The notes: a model not told the origin generated them from the letters alone. A stretch of DNA of 64,000 nucleotides from Cerrena zonata (GCA_038087015.1 JASBNA010000003.1:806001-870000); one strand, 5' to 3'. Numbered from the stretch's first letter, positions 1 to 12,393 are shown. Numbers and translations: made by a program.

Positions 1-999
1 ACTGGCTTGGGTCTCTCCGGCACTGGTAACAGCGGCATTCTGGGACTTGCGTTCCCCCTCGAAGCGGCTATTCCTGATACCTCTGGCAGAACTCTGTTGG
101 AAAACTTGTTCGCAGCTTTTGATGCCGACGACCGCTACTTTGCTTTCAAGCTCGGTCGTGATCAGCTAGACTCCTCCTTTAGTGTCGGTCAACTGGACTC
201 CGCCTATGCAAACTCGACGTCCGGCTTCGCTTTCAACCCTGTCTATTCTTCCTACAAATCTATCTATGACTACTGGAAACTCCCTCTCCAGGCGATCACA
301 GTCAACTCCACGACATTTAACCTCTCCCGCACGAAAGTTCCTGGCGCACCTTCTCCGATTGCCGTGCTTGACACAGGAACGACGCTCATTCTAGGTCCTA
401 CTCCCGACGTCGACCGTCTCTGGAGCTCTATCGGCGGAGCGCGCAAGACGGACGCCGGTTGGCAAGTACGCTGCAACCGTGGTATAATCATTGGCTTCGT
501 CCTAGGGCAAGGGGACGATACCAGGGAATTTGTGCTCGACCCCTTTGATCTAAGCTGGCGTCAGGGTAGTTCAGATAACGACTGGTGCATGGGCGGAATT
601 CAAGCAAACGACAGGGTTGCCTCGGGCGACTGGCTCCTTGGCGACTCATTCCTACGAGTAAGTGTATGCTACCTGTCCATGTCATTTGCCGTTATTGACG
701 GTCCCCATTTGGATTTTTAGAACGTATATGCAATACATCATGTTGCTGTCGATGGTCAGCCTCCGAAGATAGGGCTGCTAGGGACAACCGATGCAAATTC
801 CTCTCTTGTATTGTTTCAACGTGAACGGGGTGCCGACACGACATCGCCTGTCCCCATACTTGCCTCACCGGAACACCAACCTACCGGATGGGGGTCTGGT
901 TCAATCATCGGCTTGACAGTTGCCCTTAGTTTTCTCCTTGGTGTATTAATAACTTGTCTGATCTTTTATTGTGTCGAGAGGAAGATGGGTAGGAGATAG
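1..999 (+). CDS. Membrane-anchored pepsin-like aspartic protease (A1 family), 5' partial
   Basis: This is the C-terminal part of a pepsin-family endopeptidase; the gene enters from the left edge, so the first catalytic motif is outside the window. The second catalytic motif is visible as VLDTGTTLILGP, preceded by the flap-lobe sequence SGILGLAFP and followed by the C-terminal strand DSFLRNVYAIH. Two exons are seen, 1-657 and 721-999, separated by a 63-nt intron (GTAAGT to TTTTAG) that joins DSFLR to NVYAIH in frame. After the protease domain comes a Ser/Pro-rich spacer and one hydrophobic segment of about 23 residues (SIIGLTVALSFLLGVLITCL) followed by a short basic tail, so the enzyme is probably anchored in the plasma membrane or a secretory membrane with its catalytic domain outside. 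This architecture is common among basidiomycete aspartic proteases. Substrate and subfamily cannot be decided here. Confidence 0.9.
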
Positions 1000-1109
1000 A
1001 GGTTCAAATGTAATGCTGGCATGGAATACAAACTATGTTACAGATCCAAGGATATAGCGCAATGTCCGAGAATTGTGGAGACGATGATATCATGATAAGA
1101 GAGTTACGT

Positions 1110-1703
1110 TCAATACTGAGGTTTGTAGCCGGGTTGGTACGCGTTCGGGGGCGGTGAGGGATGTACTGCTGGCCCTCCCCAAGGCGCACCGCCGCCTGGC
1201 GGGCCATATGTTGGGACCTGAGGCTCCCACCTGAAAAAAAGTTACCGCTTCGCAAAATTTTCTACCGCAAGATGGAGCTCGGCTTACCCTTGTTGCTGTG
1301 GGATATTCCATTGACAAATAGTACAAGCCCAAATATGCTTCTTCTTCATGGGGACCAAAGGAACCCAGCAAATTTCGAACCAAGTCCTACTGTTGGCCCG
1401 TATCACCGCCGCTGCAGTGAGACATGTGAAAGTGAACAACTGGGCTAGGTAGAAATCACCATTGCGATCAAAGACTTACCATTATGACATCTAGGGCACA
1501 CCCGAGGTGTTTGGTCACCTTCCGGCTTCACTTTCTCACTGCAACCAACTTCGAGCAATCCAATATTGTTGAGCAAGGTTCTATGACGTAGGCGCCAAAC
1601 TCTTACTACTTACATAGGATGGGTAGGCAAACTGGAAGACCTGTCAGTACGAAACAGCCGAGGATATCAGTGCTTCTGGGCCTCACTCACAGAAAAAGTC
1701 CAT
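1110..1703 (-). CDS. Small zinc-ribbon protein (zinc_ribbon_15-like), five exons
   Basis: I assembled this from five exons: 1703-1691, 1640-1614, 1548-1480, 1411-1288 and 1230-1110. They sum to 354 nt, encoding 117 residues, and every junction has GT-AG borders in phase. The first two exons are only 13 and 27 nt. The product begins MDFFCLPVCLPILFGC, a hydrophobic start typical of this fungal family. It continues with the first zinc pair CPRC, the conserved stretch SRTWFEICWVPLVPM, and the second pair CTIC followed by QWNIPQQ. The tail is rich in Pro, Gly and Tyr and ends YQPGYKPQY. The four cysteines fit a zinc ribbon. Function in the family is unknown; the N-terminus suggests membrane association. 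It lies tail to tail with the aspartic protease, 110 bp away. Confidence 0.85.
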
Positions 1704-3253
1704 TCTGATAGCGGCAGATACTGTAACTTAGATGACGGTCGAGGTGAGAGATATTTGGAGCTGACCCGACAGCCTCACCCTGCAGGCGGGATGCTATTCT
1801 CAGTCTGTGTCCTTGGCCGCAGTCGTTACGTAAGTGCCGTCATCACAAGGTTCTGCCAACTAAGGAATACCAAGATGGTGTCTGCACGAACCGGCGATCA
1901 TGGACTCATATTGATTGCAAGTCCACTCTGCACTGGCATTTGGTTCCATGACTCGAAGATGCTTTCCCTCTGACTGTGTCGATCCATCGACGTCGGTGGT
2001 CTTTAATATGGTAATAGGATGCCGTCCAGTGCTACGTAACTCATTAGGTTCTGGATGATGTTTACAAGTTTATTCCCCGGGCATCGAGCAGTTCATCGGA
2101 CCAATTGAGAATCTTCAGTGCGATGGACAACAAACACTCTGTACGTCCAGTCTCAGCTGGGGTGGCGTAATTGCCTTAACCACGCCTGTTTAGCGACAAG
2201 TCTTTAGGCATAGTGCGACCAAAATGGACTTGGCCGATCACCTTCTGTACCGAGACACCGTCGCCGTCCACAATCGCGATCATACGATGGTTCCTTTTAC
2301 ACGTCCGAATCCTTTACTTGTCTCTAGCACTTCCAACTTCAACAGGCTACGCAGAATCTATCCAAAAAGTCTTCTTTATTCCGATCCATGACGGGATGAT
2401 GATGTTTTGGGTTTACGGTACCTCTGCGCGTGGTGACAATCAAATTCTGCACCCATTCTTCCTGTTTGACACCGAGCGCACCGTCGAGAAGACTGATTTT
2501 ACTAACATCTTACAAAACAAAGCAAGCCATTTAACCTTCATTTCGTGGGACTATTATTGAACAGGAGCCAGAATCCGCAATGATCCATGCATACAACACG
2601 CGACAGTGGCGGCGGCGGTTCACATTGATCCTCTTCTCGTTATTCTGAAGAGGAGCTTCGACTTCTTTTAGCTACTGGCTTTTTGTTCTGGGTTTGTTCA
2701 CAATGGACACGGCCTGCCCCACGTGGGAATGCAAATGACACTTACTACCAGATCGCCGATTTGTGCTGCTTTATGGGGAACAATATCGGCAAGGGCGAAA
2801 TCAAATCGCCTGTGGCGGAATTCAAGCTTCAAGATCTAATTGTGAGGAATGACGGTTTGGGTCCAGACCATAAAACAGACTGTATCAACCGCATATAATG
2901 GGAATGTTGAAACATTTAGCCAAATGCTGACCTACTAAAGTAAGGTACTTTAGGGGTAACGAAACAAATAACGGGCAAAGTAAAGTCAGTATGAATCCCC
3001 GGCGAGCCCAGAAGAAATGGGAAGAAGAGAAAAAACGCTAGTGTGCTACAATCGTATTTCGGGACTAGTGAAAAAAGACAATGGATCTAAAGAGTAAACT
3101 ATGATAAGAATGGGTCCGAAAATATATACAATGCCTATGAGTCCAAAATAGGGTAATCCAGTGTTCGGTGCATATCAGAGTCTGTGAGCAAAAACATATT
3201 CGACGACAACATAACAGCATAGCAACGACAAATATCAAGAAATCGGAGGAACT
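1704..3253. other. 1.55 kb without a supportable gene
   Basis: Several frames stay open for 70-115 codons, the longest at 2213-2560 on the plus strand, but none shows a recognisable motif or can be extended through convincing splice sites. It may hold 5' regulatory sequence of the zinc-ribbon gene, 3' sequence of the Zn2Cys6 gene and possibly a gene relic. Confidence 0.5.
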
Positions 3254-6103
3254 CTACTGGTAAAATTGAGTGACATACGTTGATCCGTGGCTGGCATCTT
3301 CTCCGGATGGCGCATGAAAGTCGGCGCTGGGCTCTGAGGTAAGAACATTGGCATATGTCAAGTTGGCAGAGAGGAATGGTGGTGGGTGGTACGACGTCGA
3401 TGCCGAGCTTGAAGCTTGCGTGTCGAGTCCTATGTCCGTCCCCGACGCTTCATAGTTTGCGTAATCGTACGTTTGATCATAATACGGATACGCAAGGTCG
3501 CCTGTCCGTGTGAATGAAATAGGATGAGATGAGTTGGGTATGACCCCGACAGTTGTGGCACTCAGGCTCTTTGTCAAGCCCGGCACACCTGAATCAAGGG
3601 AGTCGTGCGGGGAACCATGGTGAGAAGGTATGGAGCCATGGTGAGATCCAGGCCGGGATTTGGCTGGTGTTGAGATGGGCCAGGCACCGTCTTCAGTGAA
3701 AGCCGTATTCGGTGCCGACGAAGAAGACGGCAATGAAGGTAAAGATAACAACGAGAGGGAAGGGTTACTACTTGATCGAGTCGGGCCACGTCTATACGCT
3801 GAAATATCACCGCATAGAAGAGGATCGAGAAGGTCGCCGGGGGGACTCTCCGGACTGTTGCGGTCCTGCATGCGAGGATGGGACATCCTAGCTTCCCAGA
3901 CAGACCGTATCTTGAACATCCTATCATCGCTCCTGCAGAAGACCCAACGGATCTCTTGAAGGGCGGTGAGACAGGCATCGACATCTGCTTGCGATCCTCC
4001 TTCCTGAGCCAGCAAGAATCCTGCAAAGAAACATCCGTCGCGCACGAGAGCGGCATCGAATTGGAAAAAGGATGTACCCAGGTTCCGCTGTATAATGGTG
4101 ATAACATTCCGAACTACGCTATGACAGCGTCGTCTGGCGTTATCGTGCAGGCGCATAATGTCGTTTCTGGCCTGAGAAGCGTCGAATGTTGGGTTTGAGG
4201 GATAAGTCTCCCGAAGGCCTAGCCGCTGCTTCAAAGCCTCACGAATAAGATAATCTGTAAAGGGAATGTGAATAATAGGCAAGGGTGAAGAATGATTGAA
4301 CATACGGCATTCAAAGATCTTAATCTGTAATGGAACTTATGTCAGATGCTGGGGATCTATCACTTTCCGGCAACGTCACTCACCTGCCAGGCATTGATGA
4401 ATCGCTCCATGTCTTCGACGTCTATTAGTTGGTCGTTGGTTCCAATTTGCCTCCGGATATCATCTAGCTCCTTCCAACAACGATCTAGAGTATTCCATGC
4501 GTAGTTTAACGACTCCTCATCGACGGACAAGCTACGACGGGCCTTCGGCGCTGTCAACGAGTGAAGTTGCCTGCAGACATCGGATATTCGTATAGGAACA
4601 GACGCATACGTATGCGCAAGAGCGTAGACCGCGGACGCCGAAGAACCGTCCCTCATTTGGGGAAGTATTTGCTCAAAATCGTTGAGATCATCGTGGTTGC
4701 TTTGGTAGAAAATAATGAGTGTGAAATTGGTTTGACGGTGTAAATCTGTGATGTGGACACTTACAATAGCAAGCGGCCACCCCTAAGACCGCTGGTAACT
4801 CCATCTAGGATGTAGCTATACCAAAAAACTCTCGCCTTTACTGCGGCGTCGATGTAATCCACTGCGTTATTAATGGATGCTGATGATGCACTACATTGTG
4901 CATGTGTGTGAAGCAGCGCTGTGTCTTGCATGACCTGAGATAATGTTAGAAACTAATGATAGACGTAATCAATGAGGAGTAAGCTGACTAGTCTTTCTGC
5001 GGGTGTCTGAACCTCTGTAAAATAAAGATGGTGGAGTTAGATGCTGTTCACAGTCAGGGCGAGATTGTCTAGTTACCTTGAGCCAAGGGGAGTAGAAGTA
5101 ATAATAGTCTAGCACCATCCCACGACGGTTTCCTCAAGACTCCGTGGAGATCGACCAAATAAAGTATCTCTTGGAGCATTTCCCGCACCATGTCCGTACG
5201 CTGTGGAAGGTCGATGATACTGTCAGATATGACTTCTCGTCCATATTCGTCTATGCCGAAGCTTGCGGCCCAGACGACCAGGGTACAGCAGATAAGCTGA
5301 CCGGCTATACCCAGACTGCTGGGATTACCCAACGATTGGTTGTATCTCTCCTGAAACTCTATCGGTTCCAGAACAGGACCTTCAGGACCAAGAGTTAGAA
5401 TTTTCGTATGAGGGTGATAAGATTGTGCTTGACTTACGTTGAATATGGAATCGGCGGAAAAATGACGAAGTAAAGAATTCTGGCCGAAGACGGGGGATGA
5501 CGTTTGGTGGGGGATTCACACTGTGAAGGGAAGGTTCTTCCGGCGACGTTTTCCCGTATACAGCTCTGTACATCGAGGAACCATATCAGAGATGCTGCAA
5601 GAATGGAGTGGCAGGGATAGAACATACTCGACTTGTTGTAGGCGTCTGCCGCGTCTAAGCATCTTCACAGCCTTTACCTCGGCGAATTCATCACTTCAAG
5701 AGGAAGTATGATCAAGATATGCTAAGTATGAAACTTTGTAACATAGCCACTCACACACACTTCAAGCCACGTTCCTTACAGTTGGAGCATGGTGGGTGCT
5801 GGCCGGTAGGGGACATTGGGAGGTCCTTGAGGTCACATCGTACTCTGGAGGGACGATGAATGAACATTGTTTCAAAGTGCAACGAAGATATTGAGACATA
5901 CCGCCTCATGCGACACGCGCCGCATGCACTGAATTGCTCCCTCTTCTTTGTCTAGAGTATGGGGCGAGGGGCTAAGATGATGAATAGACAGTCATTAATG
6001 ACAAGCAACATACCTTGCCCTTCACGTAAGAGTCGCGTGGTGGGGAGTAAGGAGAGCCTGAACGTGAGTTCCCCGATGTTGGTGGTGTCCTCCGGGGAGA
6101 CAT
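3254..6103 (-). CDS. Zn2Cys6 fungal transcription factor with a fungal-trans domain
   Basis: This is a sequence-specific nuclear regulator. The start at 6103 gives MSPRRTPPTSG. An intron then joins to TKKREQFSACGACRMRR, and a second exon supplies VRCDL...HPPCSNCKERGLKC, completing the six cysteines of the binuclear zinc cluster, with a lengthened middle loop (about 14 residues between Cys3 and Cys4). A basic linker follows (VKMLRRGRRLQQVE). The middle exons carry fungal-trans helices, including SLGIAGQLICCTLVVWAASF and ARVFWYSYILDGVTSGLRGG. The long last exon (ending at 3254) begins IPFTDYLIREALKQRLGLRE and finishes in a Ser/Pro/His/Tyr-rich tail that could act as an activation region. About ten exons are needed. 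The family binds CGG-type half sites. Targets cannot be predicted, and no metabolic cluster surrounds it. Confidence 0.9.
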
Positions 6104-7270
6104 CGTGCATCTACTGAGTGGGATGCAAAGGAGCTAGTAGTTAGGGCGGGAGGGGATGGGATGATCGAACATCGCATACGATCGAAGGGGTTATAAACGT
6201 TATCGAAGAGGAGCGTCATAGACAATGGCATAGAAGCCTCCCGAGGGGTCACGGAGGAAAGCGTTTGGCATAAAATGGTATAAAGCAAAGGTAAAACAGA
6301 TATGGATTACCGGGGTAGTTTAATGTGGAGGGCATCTGCGGAAGAATGAGAATCTGCCAATGACAGTGTTCCGTACACATGTCATCCAGAGGCATGGGGC
6401 GTTCAGATGTCGAATCGCGGAGAGAGATTGACTCAAGCGATGCACGCTTCCCTGGAACCGTGGTACGTTAGTGTATTTTACGCACTTGTTCAGGCCGACA
6501 TGTGTGCTTTCGTAGTAATTCCAGACGTCTCCCGAGCCATGAATGGCACAAAGATCCGGCTGCAGAGGCCAGTTTAGCAGTTTCCAGTAGTAGTTTGCCG
6601 GCTTCCTCAGGGCACGCAATCGTCTCACCCCCTGTTGACGGACTACGTTGCTTGAGGTCCTTTGTCTAGAGGAAGGCAAACCCTATTCACCTGGAAAAAT
6701 AAAACTCATCCCTGGGTTTAACTTAAATTCAGGAGTATGTCGGAAAATAGGAGTTGCGACAACGGAGGCACTGGCATTGCAAGTTTCGTTTAGGGTCCCG
6801 TCTTGCCAAAATAGGCTCTGGTTTGATGGGCGTTTCTCACCCGACCGATGCAAGTCTTCCATTCAAGCCGCTCTTTGGGATACGGCGTCAAGACTGGGTT
6901 TATCCTTGTAGTGACAAGCCTCTCGCATGCACTCCATGCGATAATTAACTAGTAATAAATGCACATACTCCTTTGTACATCACATGCTATTAACGCTCTT
7001 CATAATCCCCCACCACCATGCGCCAACGACGTGCTTTCACCTCCGTACCATCCGTAACACCGCCTTCTCGAAAGCCATCCTCCGAGTGGTGTTCAGGAAG
7101 TTCCCAAGCGCGCCCCCATATCATCGAGGGGAGTCAAGGTGGCATTTTGAAGGTGGCTGTCTGTGAAACGCCACATGTGTCATGGAAGGTTTTCCCATTT
7201 TTGATCTCAACAACGATCGAGACAGCTTCCGCTTAATGTTGAATGTAGACATCATCACTGTTGTTGAGAA
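6104..7270. other. 1.17 kb intergenic, no gene recognised
   Basis: It lies upstream of the Zn2Cys6 gene and downstream of NOP16. A 119-codon frame on the minus strand at 6320-6679 has no motif that I recognise and no convincing partner exons. The stretch probably holds the promoter of the transcription factor. Confidence 0.45.
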
Positions 7271-8221
7271 CTAATCAACCTTCTTGATAGCAGCAAACCC
7301 TCCCGCCTTACGAATGGCTCGACGCAACTCTCCTGCTGTGCGTTGGTCGGCATTCAGTCTCCGATCGCGAGCCATAGCATCGACATCTTCACCATATTTT
7401 ACGACCAGGTTCTTGAGAATCTTTGCTTCTGCAGAAGACGTGAACCGTGGGACTGGTTTACTCGATGTTTGCAGCTCTTCGAGTTCTGTACGATTCCCAC
7501 AGATAGACAGAAGGAATTTTCCCCGACGTCAAATCTTCTTCAGCATTTTTATCAAGTAGAAGGACTTACTTTGCACCACAACTGTACCGGTTGTCTCGGC
7601 CTTACGCGAAGGATCATTCCCGAGAGCCACCCAACCAGCTAGATCTTCTTGCTGAGCTGGATCAGGAATATCCTCAACAAGTTTATGCTCAAGGGTTTCC
7701 TGAGGATCAGTTTCGTCGTCTGCCAACTCTATGTCCACGGCATTGCCATTCTCGTCACGAATGATCCTACCATACCCCTTCGGGATGGCCGTCTGAGTCT
7801 GTCCCGCGACGCTGTTTTCCGAAGTTGATACTTCTAGTGTCGATGCATTGGAAAGTGGCTCTTGGAGGTGATGCCTTCTCTCCATGCCGCCGGATGCGGT
7901 GGGAGCAAGAGAGGCAGCAAGGCCCAAGGCTTCGTAACTTTGAAGAGGGGAAGATGAGATGCCCCGCTCGAAAAAGAACGTTGAAGAGAAGTGCTTACTT
8001 TTGACGAACTGTTTTATGTTTATCCCACGCATCTTGTAAGATTTTGGGGCCTTTAATTGCTATTTATTTAGGAGAGATTAAGATTCCATACCAGAATACT
8101 CATTTAAGCAATAATCTAACTTACGAGGTTGCTTCTTCAGTAGGGTTTTTGCCCTCCTGGAATGCGAAACTGACCTGTGCGTGCCAGAACGAAGTTTCCG
8201 TCTTTGTCTTGGGTTCGCCAT
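7271..8221 (-). CDS. NOP16: Ribosome biogenesis protein Nop16
   Basis: Nop16 is a nucleolar assembly factor for the 60S ribosomal subunit. The start at 8221 gives the typical basic N-terminus MANPRQRRKLRSGTH. The next short exons give RAKTLLKKQP and IKGPKILQDAWDKHKTVRQ, followed by NYEALGLAASLAPTASGG, the family's signature block; splicing between 8070 and 7940 restores this frame. The central part is acidic (DIELADDETDPQETLEHKLVEDIPDP), and the last exon ends in LVVKYGEDVDAMARDRRLN and KAGGFAAIKKVD, the conserved C-terminal region. Length (about 220-230 residues) fits fungal orthologues. It is divergent from QCR10 with only 250 bp between the two start codons, so the promoters are shared or abut. 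Confidence 0.93.
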
Positions 8222-8471
8222 GAATGTCCTCGGCTTTGAAAATCCGAGTAGTGGCCTGAAACTTGGAGAATAAGTTTCTTAAAGTTTGTGAGTTGAAGCT
8301 AGATACAGAGAGGAGGTTGCGGCAAGTACTTTGAAAAGTCGGGCAGGCGATTGGTCAAGCGCCCATTTCGAAGGTGTTCCAAACTCCGCTCCTTACGAAA
8401 ACGGTCCGCCGAGCTCAACCGATCCTCACTGTCATCGATACTCTTCGCATTTGAACCACCAAAACCACAAC
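8222..8471. promoter_or_regulatory. Short divergent promoter region between NOP16 and QCR10
   Basis: Only 250 bp separate the start codons of the two divergent genes, so all core promoter and 5' UTR sequence of both must lie here. I see no clear TATA box. The assignment follows from gene layout, not from a recognised motif. Confidence 0.5.
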
Positions 8472-8871
8472 ATGTCTCGTGTTCACTTTCAGACTGCTCC
8501 TCCCCAAAGGGCCCTCTTTACTGTAAGAGTTGGTTTCCATGCTGTATCTTCACATACTGAAATGAACACATGCATGGAATAGTTCGCCAAACGTTGGACA
8601 CCCAGTTTGGCCGTCTGGGGAGCTGGTGCAGGAATTTATGCCCTTTACGTGCGTACCTAGACTTCTCGGTACTAACCTCGATTGTGTCTTACTACTTCAC
8701 GTACCCTCAGTTCCTTTCTGTTACCCCATTGGTCAAGAGGGAATTTCTAGTAAAGGTTCCTCTGGTGAGCGAGCACCACGTTCTTCGTCTCCCGGTGTTC
8801 TTAATACTTCTGCATTCTAGCTTGGGAGCTACTACGAGGATAAGATCCCTGCTTCCGACAAGCCTTTCTGA
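8472..8871 (+). CDS. QCR10: Ubiquinol-cytochrome c reductase subunit 10
   Basis: This is a small single-pass subunit of mitochondrial complex III in the inner membrane. Four exons (8472-8522, 8583-8648, 8711-8764, 8821-8871) total 222 nt and give 73 residues; all borders are GT-AG and in phase. The product begins MSRVHFQTAPPQRALFT. Exon 2 supplies the membrane segment LAVWGAGAGIYALY. The family-typical C-terminal half is TPLVKREFLVKVPL followed by LGSYYEDKIPASDKPF. Length matches the fungal Qcr10 family (about 75 residues). Expression is presumably co-ordinated with respiratory genes, but no motif was identified. It is divergent from NOP16. Confidence 0.9.
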
Positions 8872-9055
8872 GAGTGTGGCGTTCCAACTTCCGTACATCT
8901 GACAACACACGTAACTCTGTCGATAGAACGGCTTCGTTATACATACTACTGGTCGGCTTGAAGATACCGTGCATCTTACGGAGACTGCAAGTGTAATAGA
9001 TAGATTGCTAATGTACACGGTAACCTGATTTACCGGGACATGTGTTAACTCTAAG

Positions 9056-10387
9056 TCACAGCTTGGATGGTGTCCATTCTGAAGGATCAACTCCGGATGT
9101 TAAGTCAAGGCCCAGTTTCTTCTCTAGTATTTGTAGTGATTGTAGTGAACCCCCGATTGGGACATCTATCATTCGTGTCAATCCGCGTATCTCGCCGAAG
9201 TTGATAGACACATACGAATTGTTTCCATTCCCAGTTTCTGAGCGGCCTTCAAATTCCTAACGACCACACGCGTTTCATTCATCTTGCAACAACTTAGACA
9301 TCATTCAACTCACATTCCGAGGTCATCGAGAAACACTGCTTCGGAAGGTTGGATTCCATTCCTTCTGCAAGCAAGTATATAAAATTCAGGTTCAGGCTTG
9401 CTATTCCGGGGCCGTTGGCGTCAGTGATGCCGTGGACTGGGAAGGAGGAATAACCGTACCGCATGCCTAAAGTGCTAGAATCGCAGAAATCGTCGAAGAG
9501 TTCACGGAGCTTGGGTGGAGTTGGTCCTTGTTCCCATCCCAGGAACGCCAACTCTGATTCTACAGTCATCTGGGAATCCGGCGGTATGTCATTCGCGATG
9601 GCATCGTTGGTCTTCGAGAAATTGTTTGTCAAGGCGATGACTCGCCATCTTCCGACAGCTACAAGGTTGGATTCATGGGAAGTTAGAAATAAACCTCAAT
9701 GGACATAAGTATCTTCTCCGATATTGCGTACCTCTGATTCTGCGAATAGCCTCCACCATGCGTTCGTCGAAGGTCCCACCCTCGCGCATCATGCGTCCGA
9801 AGAGCTGTCAGTTGTCAATACCAGTAAGAAATAACACCAAGATGTCAGGAGTCATTGACCTCTCGCCCGTTGATGTTCAATTTCTCTGGCAATTTCGGGC
9901 AATCTGGACAAAGGGGAACGGTGATTCGTGCCCACCGGACATGGAACAGAATTAAGCAGTACCTACCTATACCTTTGCGCGCACAATATTCCCTATACCA
10001 GACGTTCCCCGACTTGGTATCGGACAACTCACGCCCGAACGCTTCGTAAAAGGGATAAAGCGATATCTCTCCCCGTTCAAATTTTTGCCAGGAACCGCTG
10101 GAGCCTCTTCTTGTTCTGTTCCAAGACGATTCGGTCAACAATGGACCCGAACACGTAAAAGCTGCGTGTGCATACGAACATTGAGCAGTTAATGTAATTC
10201 TCGGGGATGCCATGTTCTCGCTCGTAAGCAGCAATAGCAATCAAAGGACTCCGGAGGACTACCCCTCCGACCTGGTCATCGAAAGAATGTATGGAGAGTG
10301 ATCAGTGAAGTTCAGAGAACATTGACATGTCGGAAAACAAAATGACCGTACATCAAAGATTACAGCTTTCAAATGGGCTGAAGTCAT
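9056..10387 (-). CDS. HAD-superfamily hydrolase, epoxide-hydrolase N-domain-like
   Basis: This is a haloacid-dehalogenase-fold hydrolase. The start at 10387 gives MTSAHLKAVIFD, and an intron splits motif I so that VIFD is joined to VGGVVLRSP. Next come IAIAAYEREHGIPENYIN and the cap-region block WQKFERGEISLYPFYEAFG. Motif II is LTNNFSK with T-N after the central strand. The block LGWEQGPTPPKLRELFDDF leads to CDSSTLGMR, spliced to KPEPEFYILACRRNG, which carries the motif III Lys. Motif IV is AVFLDDLGMN. The last exons end LDLTSGVDPSEWTPSKL. Motif I reads D-x-G rather than D-x-D, which is common in FDxGG-type HAD proteins. Likely activity is a small-molecule phosphatase or related hydrolase, in the cytosol or peroxisome; the substrate is unknown. 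At least seven exons are present. Confidence 0.88.
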
Positions 10388-11283
10388 TCCGCAGCAACTG
10401 AAGAAAATCTTGAGAAGGCTTAGGCTTTTTGGAGGCAGTACCGCACCACGCACCTATTGTATAGACCAGTGCTTGAACTCTGAGTCTGAATTGTACGAAG
10501 TTTGTAGTTGTCGGTCCATGTTCCTATTACCCCAACAATTGGCGCGTCGGTGAATATGTACCCGGTGACCGGCTCGGGCCTTATAACATTCAGCTTGAAC
10601 TCCCAGGCTTTAGGCTCTATTCTATGTAAGCCAGCATGATTTCTGCGTACATTGCATCGCCTCCTCCACTGCGGCTCTGTGCCTCTCTGTGTTGACACTG
10701 CAGTGCAGAGCGAAGACCCGGCTAACAAAAAGGTGTTGGCATTATTGACTTCGGCTATTTCCCCTCAGTCCTACTGTCGCATTACGCATTACTTTTGACA
10801 TGAATGTGCCTTTAGTTCCTGACTAACTCCGACAATTGTATTGAGACCAACAACAAGGTACTTCATTCCTACCTGGTGCTCCGTCTCGCCTCTCCAACTC
10901 GTTCTAGACAATGTCTACTGACCAACGTAGGACGTGACGCAATAAGAAATAACCTCTCGCTGCGATCACAATGAATGCCTCGGCTACCTATTCCGCAATA
11001 TACTGCTCGATGACTCGTGTGTTATTCCGATAAGGAGCATCGAGTATTCAAATGCTCCTATACAGGCGCCACAGGTATTTTGCTGTGCGCCTGTTTACCG
11101 CCCCTTGCTTTAGACCGTTTGTGTAACACATAAGGAATCCTCTTGTCTCCGTGACGGAGCACGTCTAAGTTTGATCTCCTACTTCCACCATCCCGCTAGA
11201 ACGCTAGAATATCCCCTCTCCTAGGATCGCGGCTTTTATCTCGAGGCTCCTCTTAGTTTCTCACCAAACCTTTCACATACTCC
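10388..11283. other. 0.9 kb divergent intergenic region
   Basis: It lies between the start codons of the HAD gene and the penta-EF-hand gene and probably carries both promoters. A 102-codon minus-strand frame at 10420-10728 looks random. The last 100 bp before the plus-strand start are pyrimidine-rich, as often seen upstream of fungal starts. Confidence 0.45.
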
Positions 11284-12393
11284 ATGTCATTGCATCATAG
11301 TGCAAGCTATCACTCACAACATCGCCCTCACTCAGCAAGGCCCGTAAGTGTTAGCACTTCCTACGGGGGACACCCAGGCTACGGAGGATATGCTCCTCAA
11401 CAGCAATATGCCCCACAACAACAATATGCACCCCAACAGCAACAGCAATATGTACAACAACAATATGGGCCTCCTGCTGGTGCAGATCCGCAACTCTGGC
11501 AGTGGTTTTCTGCAGTAGATACCGACCGGTCAGGTGCTATCTCCGTCACCGAGCTTCAAGCAGCTCTTGTAAACGGTATGTGGTTTTTATGATCGTATTC
11601 ATATGATTAAGGGCAGATCTAAACCGATTATAGGGAACTGGACAAGTATGTTTCTCAACAATGTAATCATGTGTCCTGACTGACAATCGGTGCAGGATTC
11701 GACCTAGACACTGTAAAGATGTTGATGAACACCTTTGTAAGTACCCTTCCCGTCCGTCTGAAAGCGTTTAAGTATCGCTGACATGCTTATGAAGGACGTG
11801 GACAGAAGCGGAACAATCGGCTTTCCAGGTAAGGAAGACGCTAACAAATCATTGCCCTTGGTAGAATACTGAGGATCCGACCAATAGAGTTCGCTGGGCT
11901 GTGGAAGTATATTGCAGATTGGCAGAATGTCTTCAAGCACTTTGACCGAGACCACTCAGGATCGATTGACGGTCACGAACTAGCGCAAGCACTGCGTAGT
12001 TTCGGATATACCCTATCACCGTTTATACTTAGCCTAGTCGAACAGAAATATGGTGGGCTAGCTCTGCTACAGTGATTGTTTGCATTTTACTGAACTTGCA
12101 CTCCTTCTAAGCAGCTTCCGGACCTAGTAGTGGCTACGGACCTCCACCGGGTATTACCTTTGACCGATTCGTCAGAGCATGCGTGGTAGTCAAGACCCTA
12201 TCAGAGGCCTTCCAAAAGTAAGGCACACTCCATGTTCCGTACCCATTTTTTTAACATTATGACAACAGGCATGACACTGACCGCGATGGATGGGTAACGT
12301 TGAATTACGAACAATTTATGAGGGTATGTTGTCCTGTTTTATCCTAGAATCGCTTAGCTGACGTCAGTACAGATCGTACTTTCTGCTCCCTGA
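11284..12393 (+). CDS. Penta-EF-hand calcium-binding protein (ALG-2/peflin type)
   Basis: This is a calcium-sensor adaptor related to ALG-2 (PDCD6), peflin and yeast Pef1. The N-terminus is a low-complexity region of Gly, Pro, Tyr and Gln with an APQQQY unit repeated about three times. The C-terminal half holds EF-hand loops: VDTDRSGAISVTELQAAL, then DVDRSGTIGFPEFAGLWKYI after a short intron, DRDHSGSIDGHELAQAL, and further degenerate hands around PGITFDRFVRACVVVKTLS and HDTDRDGWVTLNYEQFM. The last residues are IVLSAP, spliced over a small final exon that ends at 12393. The first three loops keep the acidic residues at positions 1, 3 and 5, so calcium binding is expected. The family acts at membranes (ER exit sites, cell polarity). 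Seven or eight short exons are needed. Confidence 0.9.
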
